A stretch of 34,236 nucleotides of DNA from Niveispirillum sp. Its GTDB lineage: Bacteria > Pseudomonadota > Alphaproteobacteria > Azospirillales > Azospirillaceae. Under the pieces are notes generated by a model that was not told where the DNA came from, searched no databases, and saw only the letters and a program-made list of their open reading frames with translations. How positions within the stretch are numbered: the stretch's first letter is position 1; every line of letters begins with the position of its first letter. Shown piece after piece: positions 1 through 9,108 of the stretch. The DNA lies in the NCBI GenBank assembly GCA_016463045.1, contig JAEMSB010000002.1, positions 1 to 34,236 on the forward strand. Direction: 5' to 3'. Both the position numbers and the translations under genes were made by a program.

Positions 1-452
1 ATCTGGAACAGCTGCGGGCCAGGGGGGAGCTGTCACCCAATCTGCATCTGTTGGACTATCAGCCGGCTGCCGACGTGCCTGCTATGCTGGCCAGCGCCGA
101 TATCGGCGTGGTGCAGCTGAACATGGAAGCCAATGGCATGTCCATTCCGTCCAAGGTCTACAGCTATGCCGCCGCCGGCCTTCCCATTCTTGCCGCTATC
201 CCGCCGGAAAACCATGCCGCACGGCTGATCAGGGAGAATGGGCTGGGTCTGGTTGTGGCACCGGGCGACAATGACGGGCTGCTGGCGGCAGCACATCGGC
301 TGCTGAGCGATCCGGAATTGCGGGCAGCCTGTGGCGCAGCAGGTCTGGCCTTCACGGCGCGGCACGGGGATATGGATCGAATCGGGCGGCAATTCATGGA
401 CTTCCTCGGGCAGGTCCTGCTGACCGCAAGCCGGCCCGCGCAGAAGACGTGA
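1..452 (+). CDS. Glycosyltransferase family 4/1, C-terminal part (truncated by window start)
   Basis: Open from base 1; LHLLDYQPAADVPAMLASADIGVVQLN...MSIPSKVYSYAAAGLPILAAIPPEN is typical of the GT-B C-terminal (Glycos_transf_1) domain. Confidence 0.85.
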   Translation, partial: LEQLRARGELSPNLHLLDYQPAADVPAMLASADIGVVQLNMEANGMSIPSKVYSYAAAGLPILAAIPPENHAARLIRENGLGLVVAPGDNDGLLAAAHRLLSDPELRAACGAAGLAFTARHGDMDRIGRQFMDFLGQVLLTASRPAQKT

Positions 453-1654
453 TGCCCATGAGCGCAAAGGGAGAAAGGACACCGATCCTGCTGCTGCCGC
501 CGGGGCCCGAAGCGGCACTGATCCGGCTTGCCGCCTGCTGGCCCGCCTCGCCGGCACCATCGTTGCTGGCAGACCTGATGGCGACGGTTGATGGGGGCAA
601 GCTGCTGGAAATGGCCCTTGAACATCGGCTGGTGCCGCCGCTGGTCAGGATGCTGACGGCTGGCGGGCTGACGCCCCCCCCGGCGCTGCGCGACGCCGAA
701 CGTGAGGCCGCCATGCGCGGCCTGCGCCAGACAGCCACGACCCTGGCACTGCTGAAACGGCTGGAAGAGGTGGGGTGCCGCACTCTGGTCCTGAAGGGTC
801 AGGCGCTCAGCGTGCAGCTTTACGGTCGCCAAGACATACGGACATCCAACGATATCGACCTGATGATCGATCCGTCGAAGGCCGTTGCCGCCCATCAGGT
901 CATGATCGCCGAGGGCTTCGTCCCACGCTATCCAGTGCCGATAGACCAGCTTTCCTTGACCACCAAGGACCAGATTTATGACGGCGCTACCGGCTTGGTC
1001 GAACTGCATTGGCGGCTCTTCGACAATTCAGCCCTGCTGCCTTGGGATTTTGAGACGCTCTGGGCAGACAGGGAACTTGTGACCCTGTCAGGGGATTGGC
1101 AGGTTCCGACGCTGCGCCGGGACCGTCATCTGCTTTATCAGACACTGCATGGGCTGCTGCATGGCTGGACCCGGCTGCGCTGGCTGGCGGATCTGGCCGT
1201 GCCGCTGCAGCGGATTGACGATATGGAGCGCGTCATCGACCTGGCCGGGCACTCTCGGATGATACCAGTGATAGTGCATGCGATGGGGTTGGCGCGCGAC
1301 CTGCTGGGCGTGGAGCCGGCCATACCGATTGCGGTCACGCCCCATCAAAACGCCATCGCCCGGTCCATCGACCGCCAGGTCGCCAGTCTGGCCCGGACCC
1401 GGAACACGGTGGGCTATGAAGTCTTCGGCGGCTGGTTTCGCCGACGGCTGGCGGAAAAGCGTCTGATCCTGCTGGTCTGCCCGGATGGCAAGGCCATCTG
1501 GGGAGAATTGCACTCCAGCCTGATAGGAGTGGGGGACCTGATTGATGTGCGGTTACCCCGATCGCTGACCTGGCTCTATGTCCTGCTGCGACCACTATTG
1601 CTGCTGCGCCGGATGCTGGCACGGGCAATAGGCGTGAAACGGAAAAACCTGTGA
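449..1654 (+). CDS. Nucleotidyltransferase family protein (PF14907/NTP_transf_5-like)
   Basis: 401 aa; LVLKGQALSVQLYGRQDIRTSNDIDLMIDP matches the LKG...R.s.DIDLl motif; overlaps the upstream stop (GTGATG; the start could be 452). Confidence 0.8.
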   Translation: MMPMSAKGERTPILLLPPGPEAALIRLAACWPASPAPSLLADLMATVDGGKLLEMALEHRLVPPLVRMLTAGGLTPPPALRDAEREAAMRGLRQTATTLALLKRLEEVGCRTLVLKGQALSVQLYGRQDIRTSNDIDLMIDPSKAVAAHQVMIAEGFVPRYPVPIDQLSLTTKDQIYDGATGLVELHWRLFDNSALLPWDFETLWADRELVTLSGDWQVPTLRRDRHLLYQTLHGLLHGWTRLRWLADLAVPLQRIDDMERVIDLAGHSRMIPVIVHAMGLARDLLGVEPAIPIAVTPHQNAIARSIDRQVASLARTRNTVGYEVFGGWFRRRLAEKRLILLVCPDGKAIWGELHSSLIGVGDLIDVRLPRSLTWLYVLLRPLLLLRRMLARAIGVKRKNL

Positions 1655-1753
1655 CCGGTCATCCTGGTCAGCCACAAATCCAACGTAAATAATCTGGACC
1701 CAGCGTGGCTGTCATAGCAATCTGGGAGCCTTTCCATCGTCAGGGAAACGCCG

Positions 1754-3142
1754 TTGTCGGCTAACATTATTATCTATCGATTGCTGCTTTCGGTCATCAT
1801 CCTGGCCCCGCTGCCCCTGGGATCAGCGCGGCCGCTGGCCTGGACCGGCCTGGCGGCCATCGTGGCCCTGCTGCTGACAGGCTGGTCGCTGCTGCTGACA
1901 ACGGGGCGGGCAGAGGCCTCCATGCCCATCCGCACATTCCGGCTTCCGGCCATCCTGTTCCTACTGGCGCTGATATGGCCGGTGGCCCAGATCCTACCGT
2001 TCGTCCCGACCACAGGGGTGGAACCCGTCTGGAACGAGATGGCGGCGGTCCTGGGGGGGGATGCCACCCGCCTGTCGCTGGACCCGGGCCGGGGTATCAG
2101 CGCCCTGATGCAGTGGCTGAGCCATGCCGGCATCTTCCTCCTGGCCTTGCAACTGGGACGGCAGCGACCGCATGAGGGGTTGCTCGTCCTGGCCTGGGGC
2201 GGGTGCGCCTATGCGGTCTATGGGCTGGCCATGCATATGCTTGGGATCGAAAAAATCCTGTGGATGGATAAATGGGCCTATCAGGGCACCGTCACCGCGA
2301 CTTTCGTGAACAGAAACGCCTATGCGGCCTATGCCGGGATCGGGGTCATCTGCTGCATGGCCCTGCTGGTCGACAGGTTGCGTCAGCACAGACGAGGATG
2401 GCGTCTGCGGGACAGGGCGGAAAATATCCTGGTACATGCCTCCCCCTATGCCATCGCCACCCTGACCCTGGGCATGGCGCTGGCCCTGACCCAGTCACGC
2501 GCGGCACTGGCGGCAACCGGTGCCGGCCTGCTGGTCCTGTGGGCCGGGCTTTGGGTGGCTGGTGTCATGCGCCGGCGCAGTGCGCTGGTGGCCATGGGCG
2601 GACTAGCCCTTCTGGGGGTTCTGGTCCTGTCCTTGGGGGGCGAGGGGACGTTGAACCGATTGGCCGAAGCGGGGATACAGGACGACACGCGCGACATCCT
2701 CAACCAGATCGGCTGGAACGCTTTCCTGAACGCACCGCTGACCGGCTATGGGTTGGGCTCCTATCCGGCCATATTGTCCATCTACCGCGATGTCAGCCTG
2801 TCACAGCCGGAAACATTCGTGCATGCGCATAATCTGCATCTGGAGATGATGCTGGAGATCGGTGTTATCGCGACCCTGCTGCTCTATGCGTCCATCGGGT
2901 CTGTGTTGCTGACCTGTCTGATCGGTTTGCGGCGGCGGCAACGCAACCAGATCTATCCGGCTGTTGCCCTGGCCGTCGCGACCTTGCTGATCCTGCATGG
3001 GTTGGTGGATTTCAGCCTGCAGATGCCGGCAATCGCGGCGACCTTTGCTTTTGTGCTGGGGCTGGGGTTTGCCCAATCCTTTCCCAGCGATGAGAAAAAA
3101 GGGACACGGGCGCGCATCACTGCCGAAGCGTCGCCTCAATGA
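1754..3142 (+). CDS. O-antigen ligase family (Wzy_C-like) membrane protein
   Basis: 462 aa, many hydrophobic segments; TQSRAALAATGAG, GYGLGSYPAIL and HAHNLHLEMMLEIGVI motifs typical of O-antigen ligase/polymerase; TTG start. Confidence 0.85.
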   Translation: MSANIIIYRLLLSVIILAPLPLGSARPLAWTGLAAIVALLLTGWSLLLTTGRAEASMPIRTFRLPAILFLLALIWPVAQILPFVPTTGVEPVWNEMAAVLGGDATRLSLDPGRGISALMQWLSHAGIFLLALQLGRQRPHEGLLVLAWGGCAYAVYGLAMHMLGIEKILWMDKWAYQGTVTATFVNRNAYAAYAGIGVICCMALLVDRLRQHRRGWRLRDRAENILVHASPYAIATLTLGMALALTQSRAALAATGAGLLVLWAGLWVAGVMRRRSALVAMGGLALLGVLVLSLGGEGTLNRLAEAGIQDDTRDILNQIGWNAFLNAPLTGYGLGSYPAILSIYRDVSLSQPETFVHAHNLHLEMMLEIGVIATLLLYASIGSVLLTCLIGLRRRQRNQIYPAVALAVATLLILHGLVDFSLQMPAIAATFAFVLGLGFAQSFPSDEKKGTRARITAEASPQ

Positions 3143-3803
3143 AAGCCTGCGCAAAAGGGGAGCGCTGGTAAAGGGCAGGCAGGCTTTCGGGCCGGATGTC
3201 ATGGACCAGACGGATTTGACGCTGCAGCAAGGCCACGCCCTCGGGGTCGAGATACGGCAGAAGATCCAAGCCCAGGCCCAGACGATCCATCATGACTTGT
3301 GGCATGACGGCGCCTGTCAGCAGCGAAAGCCGCAGGGCCGCCGCCGCCGCAACAGGTTCCCCCAGTTCTCTGCGAATGAAAGCCAGCCGGGTCCAGGCCG
3401 CAGGATAAGCCGGGGTCTGGCGCAGCCCCGCTTCACTGGCTGCCGCCGCCATGCGCAGCAGCCGCAGCCGCTCCGCCATATCGGTTTCCAGCAAGGCAGC
3501 ACGTAGCAGCAGCAGGCCGCCATCGGCCACCAGCCGGCCATCCCCGGTCAGCGGCCCGGTCTGGTCGATCACTGCGGCAGAGGAGAGCAGTGCGGCCACA
3601 CCGCCGGTCGCAGCCGGATCGGTCCGCAACGCCAGGACATGCTGGCGGGCATCGAGAACCATACTTTCGCCAACCAGACGGGGCAGGGCCAGACATAGCA
3701 GGACCAGACCGGTTCCACCCGCAAGCAGAGCAATCCATCGGCTCTGGCGGCGGGTCCGCATGTCGCGGACCCAATCGGCAGTGGTGGGGGCAGCCTGTGT
3801 CAT
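3117..3803 (-). CDS. Hypothetical membrane-anchored protein of the EPS locus
   Basis: ATG at 3803 (MTQAAPTTADWVRDMRTRRQ) followed by one TM segment and Ala-rich helices; directly downstream of the tyrosine kinase gene; its 3' end overlaps the convergent O-antigen ligase gene by 26 bp. Confidence 0.6.
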   Translation of the reverse strand: MTQAAPTTADWVRDMRTRRQSRWIALLAGGTGLVLLCLALPRLVGESMVLDARQHVLALRTDPAATGGVAALLSSAAVIDQTGPLTGDGRLVADGGLLLLRAALLETDMAERLRLLRMAAAASEAGLRQTPAYPAAWTRLAFIRRELGEPVAAAAALRLSLLTGAVMPQVMMDRLGLGLDLLPYLDPEGVALLQRQIRLVHDIRPESLPALYQRSPFAQAFIEATLRQ

Positions 3804-3813
3804 GCCAATCCCG

Positions 3814-6069
3814 TCACTTGGTATAATATTCCCCATACTGGGCATAATAGGTGCCGTAGTCACCATAGGCCATCTGGCGGTGACGGACCTGATTGATCTG
3901 AGAGATGATGACACCCTTCAGATTGATGTCCATATCCCGCAGCAGCCGAACACCGACGCGCACGGCATCGCGCGGCGTGGAGTTCCAGCGGATCAGATAA
4001 ACCACCTGATCGGCCAGGGAAGACAGCACACGGGCATCAGAAACCGCCAGCACGGGGGGAAGGTCGATAACGATGCGATCGTACTGACCGCGCAGTGCCA
4101 GCAGGATCTTCTCTGCCTCCTCCTTACGCACCTCCTCCGCGATGGCCTTCAGTTTGCCAGCCGGCAGAAAATCCAGACCGGGTGCGACATCGCGGATGAC
4201 AGCTTCCTCAAAAGTGGTGGAGCCGTTCAGCACATGCACCAGTCCCAACTCGTTGGGACGACCCAGCATGACATGCATGCGGGGCCGGTGGATATCGCTG
4301 TCGATCAGCAGGGTCCGTTGTCCAGAACGGGACACCATGGTCGCCAGACACAAGGACGCAAAGGTCTTGCCTTCCCGGGGAACGGAGGAGGTCATGGCGA
4401 TGACGCGGGCCCCCTCCTGCTCATCTTCAAGCTGGGCTTCCAGCGAGACGCGCAGACTGCGGAAGGCATCGGCGATGGAGGAACGTGGCTTGTCCGCCAG
4501 TTCGGCCACCATATTATCGACCTTGCCGCGATAGAGCGGGACCACGGCAAGAGTCGGCAACCCCGTCAGTTCCTCAGCCTCGTCGGAGGAACGGATGGCA
4601 TTGTCCAGGCGATCCAGCACGAAAATCAGCACCAGACCGAAGCCGAGGGCCAGAATTGAAACAAGACTGAGGGTCCAGGCCGTGCGTGGTGCGGAGGGGC
4701 TGCGCGGCATCTGGGCAGTGGAGATGACACGGGCATTGGCCCGCTGCCCGCCACTGCTGGCCTCTGCCTCCTTCTTGAACCGCTGCAAGAACCCCTCATA
4801 GAGGCTGCGGGTTGCCTCGGCCTGACGCTCAAGCTCACGCAGCTGAATCTCGGCGCCACCCGAATTATCAACCGTGGAGCGCAGGGCCGCCAGTTCGCGC
4901 TCCAGGGTGCGGACACCGGCACTGGCCACCTCCAACTCATTGCCGATGGAATCGGAAATGCGCTGCGTCTCGGCCCGAAGCTTGGACTGCAGCTCGGCCA
5001 GATCGGCCCGGTAGCCGACCATACGGGGATGGCGTTCACCAAAGGTCTTGATCGCCTCGGAAATCTCACGCTGTAAGATCGCTTCCTGTTCACGCAGGCG
5101 CTGGATCAGGGGGGATTGAAGCACCTCATAAGCGGACTCGATATTACCGCTGGACTGAAGCAGCGACCGTACCTGGTTGAGCCGGGCCTGCTTCTGGGCC
5201 AGGTCAGTGCGGGCGATGATCAGGCGCGTATTCAGCTCCGACAGCTGCTGTCCGGTCAGGGTCTTCTGGCCTTCACCGGAGCGCTGCAAATTATTACGGA
5301 CCCGGAATTGTTCCACGGCCGTCTCGGCCAGCTGCACATCCTGGCGAAGATTCTGGAGCCGATCCTCCAGCCAGCTGCTGACCCGGCGGGCATCCTCGAA
5401 ACTGGCCTCCAAACGGTCCAGCAGATATTCCTCTGTCAGGGTGTTGAGGATGAGGGCCGCCTTCTCACGGTTTTCCGAGGTGAAGGAAATATCGATCAGA
5501 TAGGTCCGGCGCTGCCACTTTGCCTCCAGGTTCCGGCTGACCTGGGCCACAACCGCCGCCCTTTCCAAGGCCTCCGCCGTGGCTGCGGCAACCGTCTCCT
5601 CACCTGGGGTCTTGGGAGCGGCGATGGCCGACAGCCAGCGCATCGGGTTCAGATAGCCGACCAGGACGGCGAAGCCGCCTGGCTCGCGCAGCTTGGGGTT
5701 AAATTCCGGATCCTGGTCCAGCTTCAGCCGCGTCACGACCCGTTCGACCAGCACGCGCGAGGTCAGCACACCAACCTCCGTCTGGACAGCACTGTCCGAC
5801 AGACGCATGCGCATGTCATTGCGGGCTGAAAGCGCGTCGGTGGCCTCTGGCGCCTCGATCATGATCACGGCGCTGGACGTATAAAGGACGGTGGCCTGCT
5901 TTAAATAGAAGATGGTGGGCGCCAGGATCAGCAGCCAGCAGGCAAGCAGCATATATTTGCCGCTCCAGGTGACGCGCCAGGCCCAGCGCAGCAGCTGTCG
6001 TATATCGACCACCGGTTCCGCGGCGATCTTCGCCTGGAAATTCTCTTGCTGCCCGGAACTCGTGGTCAT
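3814..6069 (-). CDS. Polysaccharide biosynthesis tyrosine autokinase (Wzc/GumC/ExoP-like)
   Basis: N-terminal Wzz-like domain, long coiled coil, P-loop SSVPREGKTFASLCLA, LLIDSDIHRPRMH Walker A'-like motif, Tyr-rich C-terminus YGDYGTYYAQYGEYYTK; ATG at 6069 (MTTSSGQQ) preferred over the longer ORF start. Confidence 0.93.
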   Translation of the reverse strand: MTTSSGQQENFQAKIAAEPVVDIRQLLRWAWRVTWSGKYMLLACWLLILAPTIFYLKQATVLYTSSAVIMIEAPEATDALSARNDMRMRLSDSAVQTEVGVLTSRVLVERVVTRLKLDQDPEFNPKLREPGGFAVLVGYLNPMRWLSAIAAPKTPGEETVAAATAEALERAAVVAQVSRNLEAKWQRRTYLIDISFTSENREKAALILNTLTEEYLLDRLEASFEDARRVSSWLEDRLQNLRQDVQLAETAVEQFRVRNNLQRSGEGQKTLTGQQLSELNTRLIIARTDLAQKQARLNQVRSLLQSSGNIESAYEVLQSPLIQRLREQEAILQREISEAIKTFGERHPRMVGYRADLAELQSKLRAETQRISDSIGNELEVASAGVRTLERELAALRSTVDNSGGAEIQLRELERQAEATRSLYEGFLQRFKKEAEASSGGQRANARVISTAQMPRSPSAPRTAWTLSLVSILALGFGLVLIFVLDRLDNAIRSSDEAEELTGLPTLAVVPLYRGKVDNMVAELADKPRSSIADAFRSLRVSLEAQLEDEQEGARVIAMTSSVPREGKTFASLCLATMVSRSGQRTLLIDSDIHRPRMHVMLGRPNELGLVHVLNGSTTFEEAVIRDVAPGLDFLPAGKLKAIAEEVRKEEAEKILLALRGQYDRIVIDLPPVLAVSDARVLSSLADQVVYLIRWNSTPRDAVRVGVRLLRDMDINLKGVIISQINQVRHRQMAYGDYGTYYAQYGEYYTK

Positions 6070-6189
6070 GCTGTCAAATCCTAGAAAACGGACCCATGAC
6101 ATATCCGTGCCATGGCCTGGACGCAGAAAGGCGGCTTTCCCTGTGTCAAGGAAAGACCACCTTTTGTCATGCGTGGAAAGAGGTACCGA

Positions 6190-7560
6190 TCAGTATTGCA
6201 GACGCAGACGCCACATCATCGTCCACTGCTCATACTGGCCGGGACCGCCATTGGCATCACGTTGACGATAGCGGACTTCCGCGCCGGCATGAACTTCAGG
6301 CGTGAATGCGTAAAGCCCGCGCACCCGGGCTTCATAGAACCAGGGGTCCTGGTTGCTATTGTCATAATCCTCACGGGCAACATTGCCAGAGAAGGTGCCG
6401 ACAAAGTTACGGGCGAACTCATGACGCACGGTCAAGCCGGCACCGGTGCGGACCATGGCAGAAACGCCAGACCGGATGGTTTCCTGGACGCTGCGTTCCA
6501 GGGAGGGGACGATAACCGTCATGCGGGACGGGGTCCAGTTGAACCGGGCACGGAAACTGAAGCCGTTAGGATCACCAAAATTGGCAGCATCATATTGCTG
6601 GTCGAAATAGCCAACCAGGAAGTCGCCGCGGATAACGTCAGTGATATCAATACCCACACCGCTTTCCAGCCGGTAGCCGTCACTGCTGCGGCTAAAGGTG
6701 GCACCGGGGATCACATTGTCATAGTCGCGGGAGTTATAGCTTCCCTCGACAACGGCGAAATAGTTGGGGATGGTTTCATAGGCGACGCGGGCCGTCACCT
6801 CATACTCGTTCCGGTCGCGGCCACTATTATTGACCACCTGGCCACCCGCACGGCGGCCATTGCCGATATCATAGGAATTGAAGCTGAAACTGCCCTGATA
6901 GATCATGCGCCCTTCCTGAAGGCGCGATCCCAGCTGCGCGGAGACCTGGGTGGTATCAACCGGCTTCAGGCTCAGCGCCGCATCGGGGCTGCCACGGTCC
7001 TCGGCACGGTCGTTGAAGCTGATATTGGAAGTGACCTCCCAACCCTTGCGGATATCCAGGCGCCCATCGGCACCGACATTCACGTTCAGGCGATCATCCT
7101 CGGTATATTTTTCGAACAGGACCTTTTCCAGTTCACCATTGAAATTCAGCTCATGGCGCAGGAAACGCGACCGCAGCTTGAAACCGGGAACGATGCGGTA
7201 AAACCGGTCACTGCGCACATCGCTGTCCGTGGCGAACACATTGTCGGTCCAGGAAACCTCTGTTTCCAGACTGGGCAGGAAGAGGAATTTGCCCGCCTCA
7301 ATACCCTTCGCCTGGAATGAATCCGCGACGCGCTTGTCGTCCTGGTCACCATTAGGATCGGAACCCGGTTCCTTCTCCTGCGTGATGGGGGCACTGTTAT
7401 TGCCCTTGGTGGCATTGGCAGCCTGCCTGTCCGTCGCGACCTGGGCATTCGCCGGCATCCAGGTTGCCAGGGCCGACCCAGCAGCCATCAAGGACAGCAA
7501 CGTCCAGAACAAACCGGAATGACGCCTTCCACCCGAAGATACGACAAAATTTCCGGTCAT
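6190..7560 (-). CDS. Outer-membrane beta-barrel protein (capsule/EPS-associated, BBP2-like)
   Basis: 456 aa; signal-like N-terminus; alternating beta-barrel pattern; C-terminus MMWRLRLQY ending in an aromatic residue. Confidence 0.8.
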   Translation of the reverse strand: MTGNFVVSSGGRRHSGLFWTLLSLMAAGSALATWMPANAQVATDRQAANATKGNNSAPITQEKEPGSDPNGDQDDKRVADSFQAKGIEAGKFLFLPSLETEVSWTDNVFATDSDVRSDRFYRIVPGFKLRSRFLRHELNFNGELEKVLFEKYTEDDRLNVNVGADGRLDIRKGWEVTSNISFNDRAEDRGSPDAALSLKPVDTTQVSAQLGSRLQEGRMIYQGSFSFNSYDIGNGRRAGGQVVNNSGRDRNEYEVTARVAYETIPNYFAVVEGSYNSRDYDNVIPGATFSRSSDGYRLESGVGIDITDVIRGDFLVGYFDQQYDAANFGDPNGFSFRARFNWTPSRMTVIVPSLERSVQETIRSGVSAMVRTGAGLTVRHEFARNFVGTFSGNVAREDYDNSNQDPWFYEARVRGLYAFTPEVHAGAEVRYRQRDANGGPGQYEQWTMMWRLRLQY

Positions 7561-7749
7561 CTAGCTTCCCCTCACTCGATAGCGATCTGCCAATGCGCGG
7601 CACAAATCTGAATATGGCTTACCTGTCGTGCCTTATTTACCTTTTGGCATGGCGGAATAACAGACAAAAGTTGTCCTTCGAGGTCACTGTGACATTCATA
7701 CAACCATCGCGATATGCACATGACTGCGGGAGCCGGAGCCAGCGTCTGT

Positions 7750-7870
7750 TCTATTAGGGTATACCCTGACAAGACAAAGTCGCGAGACGCCGGGAATCGT
7801 CTCAAAAGGGTATGTTTTTGGATTTCGAGACGTTATCCTGCCCTGGTCTAGACCCTAACGGGACAAATAC
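7750..7870. promoter_or_regulatory. Candidate res/recombination site for the adjacent serine recombinase
   Basis: 12-bp palindrome AGGGTATACCCT (7756-7767); CGAGACG at 7783-7789 and 7826-7832 with inverted CGTCTC at 7798-7803; palindrome GGTCTAGACC (7845-7854); outer inverted TTAGGGT (7754-7760)/ACCCTAA (7852-7858). Confidence 0.5.
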
Positions 7871-7885
7871 CGGGATCAACCGCCC

Positions 7886-8431
7886 ATGGCCCTCTACGGA
7901 TATGCCCGCGCCTCCACCCATGATCAGGATGTGACGATCCAGGTGGAAACGCTGACGCGTGCCGGTTGTGCCGTGGTGCGGGCGGAGAAGGCCAGCGGGG
8001 CCAGCCGCAGGGGCCGGACGGAACTGGCGCTGCTGCTGGAATTCCTGCGGCCTGGCGACACGCTGCTGGTGACCCGCATCGACCGGCTGGCACGGTCCAT
8101 CAAGGATTTGCAGGATATCGTAGTGGAACTGCGGGCCAAGGGGGTGGATCTGCGCGCCACCGAACAGCCGATCGACACTAGTACCGCCGCTGGCAAGGCC
8201 TTCCTCGACATGCTGGGCGTGTTCGCAGAGTTCGAGACGAACCTGCGGCGTGAGCGCCAGATGGAGGGGATCAGGGCGGCCAAGGCCAAGGGTGTCTATA
8301 AGGGCCGCAAGCCCCGCATCGATACCCAGGCAATCAGACGCCTGAAAGCCGAAGGCATGGGAGCTGCCGCCATCGCCCGGCATCTGGGGATCGGCCGGGC
8401 CTCGGTCTATCGTCTGCTGGCCGCCGCTTAG
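7886..8431 (+). CDS. Serine recombinase (resolvase/invertase family)
   Basis: 181 aa; YGYARASTHDQDVTIQ (catalytic Ser region), LVTRIDRLARSIKDLQDIV, GVFAEFETNLRRERQMEGIRAAKAKGVYKGRK, C-terminal HTH IARHLGIGRASVYRLL. Confidence 0.95.
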   Translation: MALYGYARASTHDQDVTIQVETLTRAGCAVVRAEKASGASRRGRTELALLLEFLRPGDTLLVTRIDRLARSIKDLQDIVVELRAKGVDLRATEQPIDTSTAAGKAFLDMLGVFAEFETNLRRERQMEGIRAAKAKGVYKGRKPRIDTQAIRRLKAEGMGAAAIARHLGIGRASVYRLLAAA

Positions 8432-8489
8432 AGTGTGATTCGCGCCCGAGAGAGACCAGGATGGATGGCAGGATGATGAACAGGAGGAC

Positions 8490-9095
8490 ATGTTAATGAG
8501 GGCCGCATTGACAAGATCACCGCACCGGCTTTTCCCAGGCTTCCTGGGCGATGAACTGGCGGCGGCGATCCTGGCACATGCCCTGTCCAATCAGGCGCGG
8601 ATGAAGCCGACCAAGGTCGGCTTCGGCGACCAGATACGGCGCGATGAGAGCATCCGTTCCTCCATCGTACTGCGGGACCTGGGGCCCTTTCTGGCCCCGG
8701 TCATGGAGCGGGTGGATGCCTGTGAGCCCGAGCTTCTCCATGCCCTCGGCATGCGGCCCTTCACGCGGAGCCATGTCCAGGTTGAGCTGGTGGCCCATGG
8801 GGATGGCGGTTTCTACAGACGGCATATCGACACTGCGACAGGCTCTGGTAATCAAAAGCAACCGAGGCGGCTGACCATGGTCTGGTACGCGCATCAGCGG
8901 CCCAAGGCCTTTTCAGGGGGGGCCCTGCGACTGCATGCGCTGATGGGGGATGCGTTCACCGATATCGAGCCGGCGCACGACCTGATGGTGGCCTTTCCAT
9001 CCTGGATGCCGCATGAGGTGATGCCGGTATCGGTGCCGGGCGGGCGGTTAGAGGATTCACGCTTCGCCATGAATATCTGGCTGTGCGGAAGCTGA
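8490..9095 (+). CDS. 2OG-Fe(II) oxygenase (prolyl-4-hydroxylase-like)
   Basis: HGDGGFYRRHIDT (HxD), FSGGALRLHALMGD, LMVAFPSWMPHEVMPV (distal His), SRFAMNIWLCG. Confidence 0.8.
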   Translation: MLMRAALTRSPHRLFPGFLGDELAAAILAHALSNQARMKPTKVGFGDQIRRDESIRSSIVLRDLGPFLAPVMERVDACEPELLHALGMRPFTRSHVQVELVAHGDGGFYRRHIDTATGSGNQKQPRRLTMVWYAHQRPKAFSGGALRLHALMGDAFTDIEPAHDLMVAFPSWMPHEVMPVSVPGGRLEDSRFAMNIWLCGS

Positions 9096-9108
9096 TGGTT
9101 GGGAGGCC

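Noticed and set aside
3451-4659. 402-aa plus-strand ORF
   Set aside because: Antisense to the tyrosine autokinase gene and its downstream gene; no recognisable domain.
6112-7320. 402-aa plus-strand ORF
   Set aside because: Antisense to the outer-membrane beta-barrel gene; GC-driven shadow ORF.
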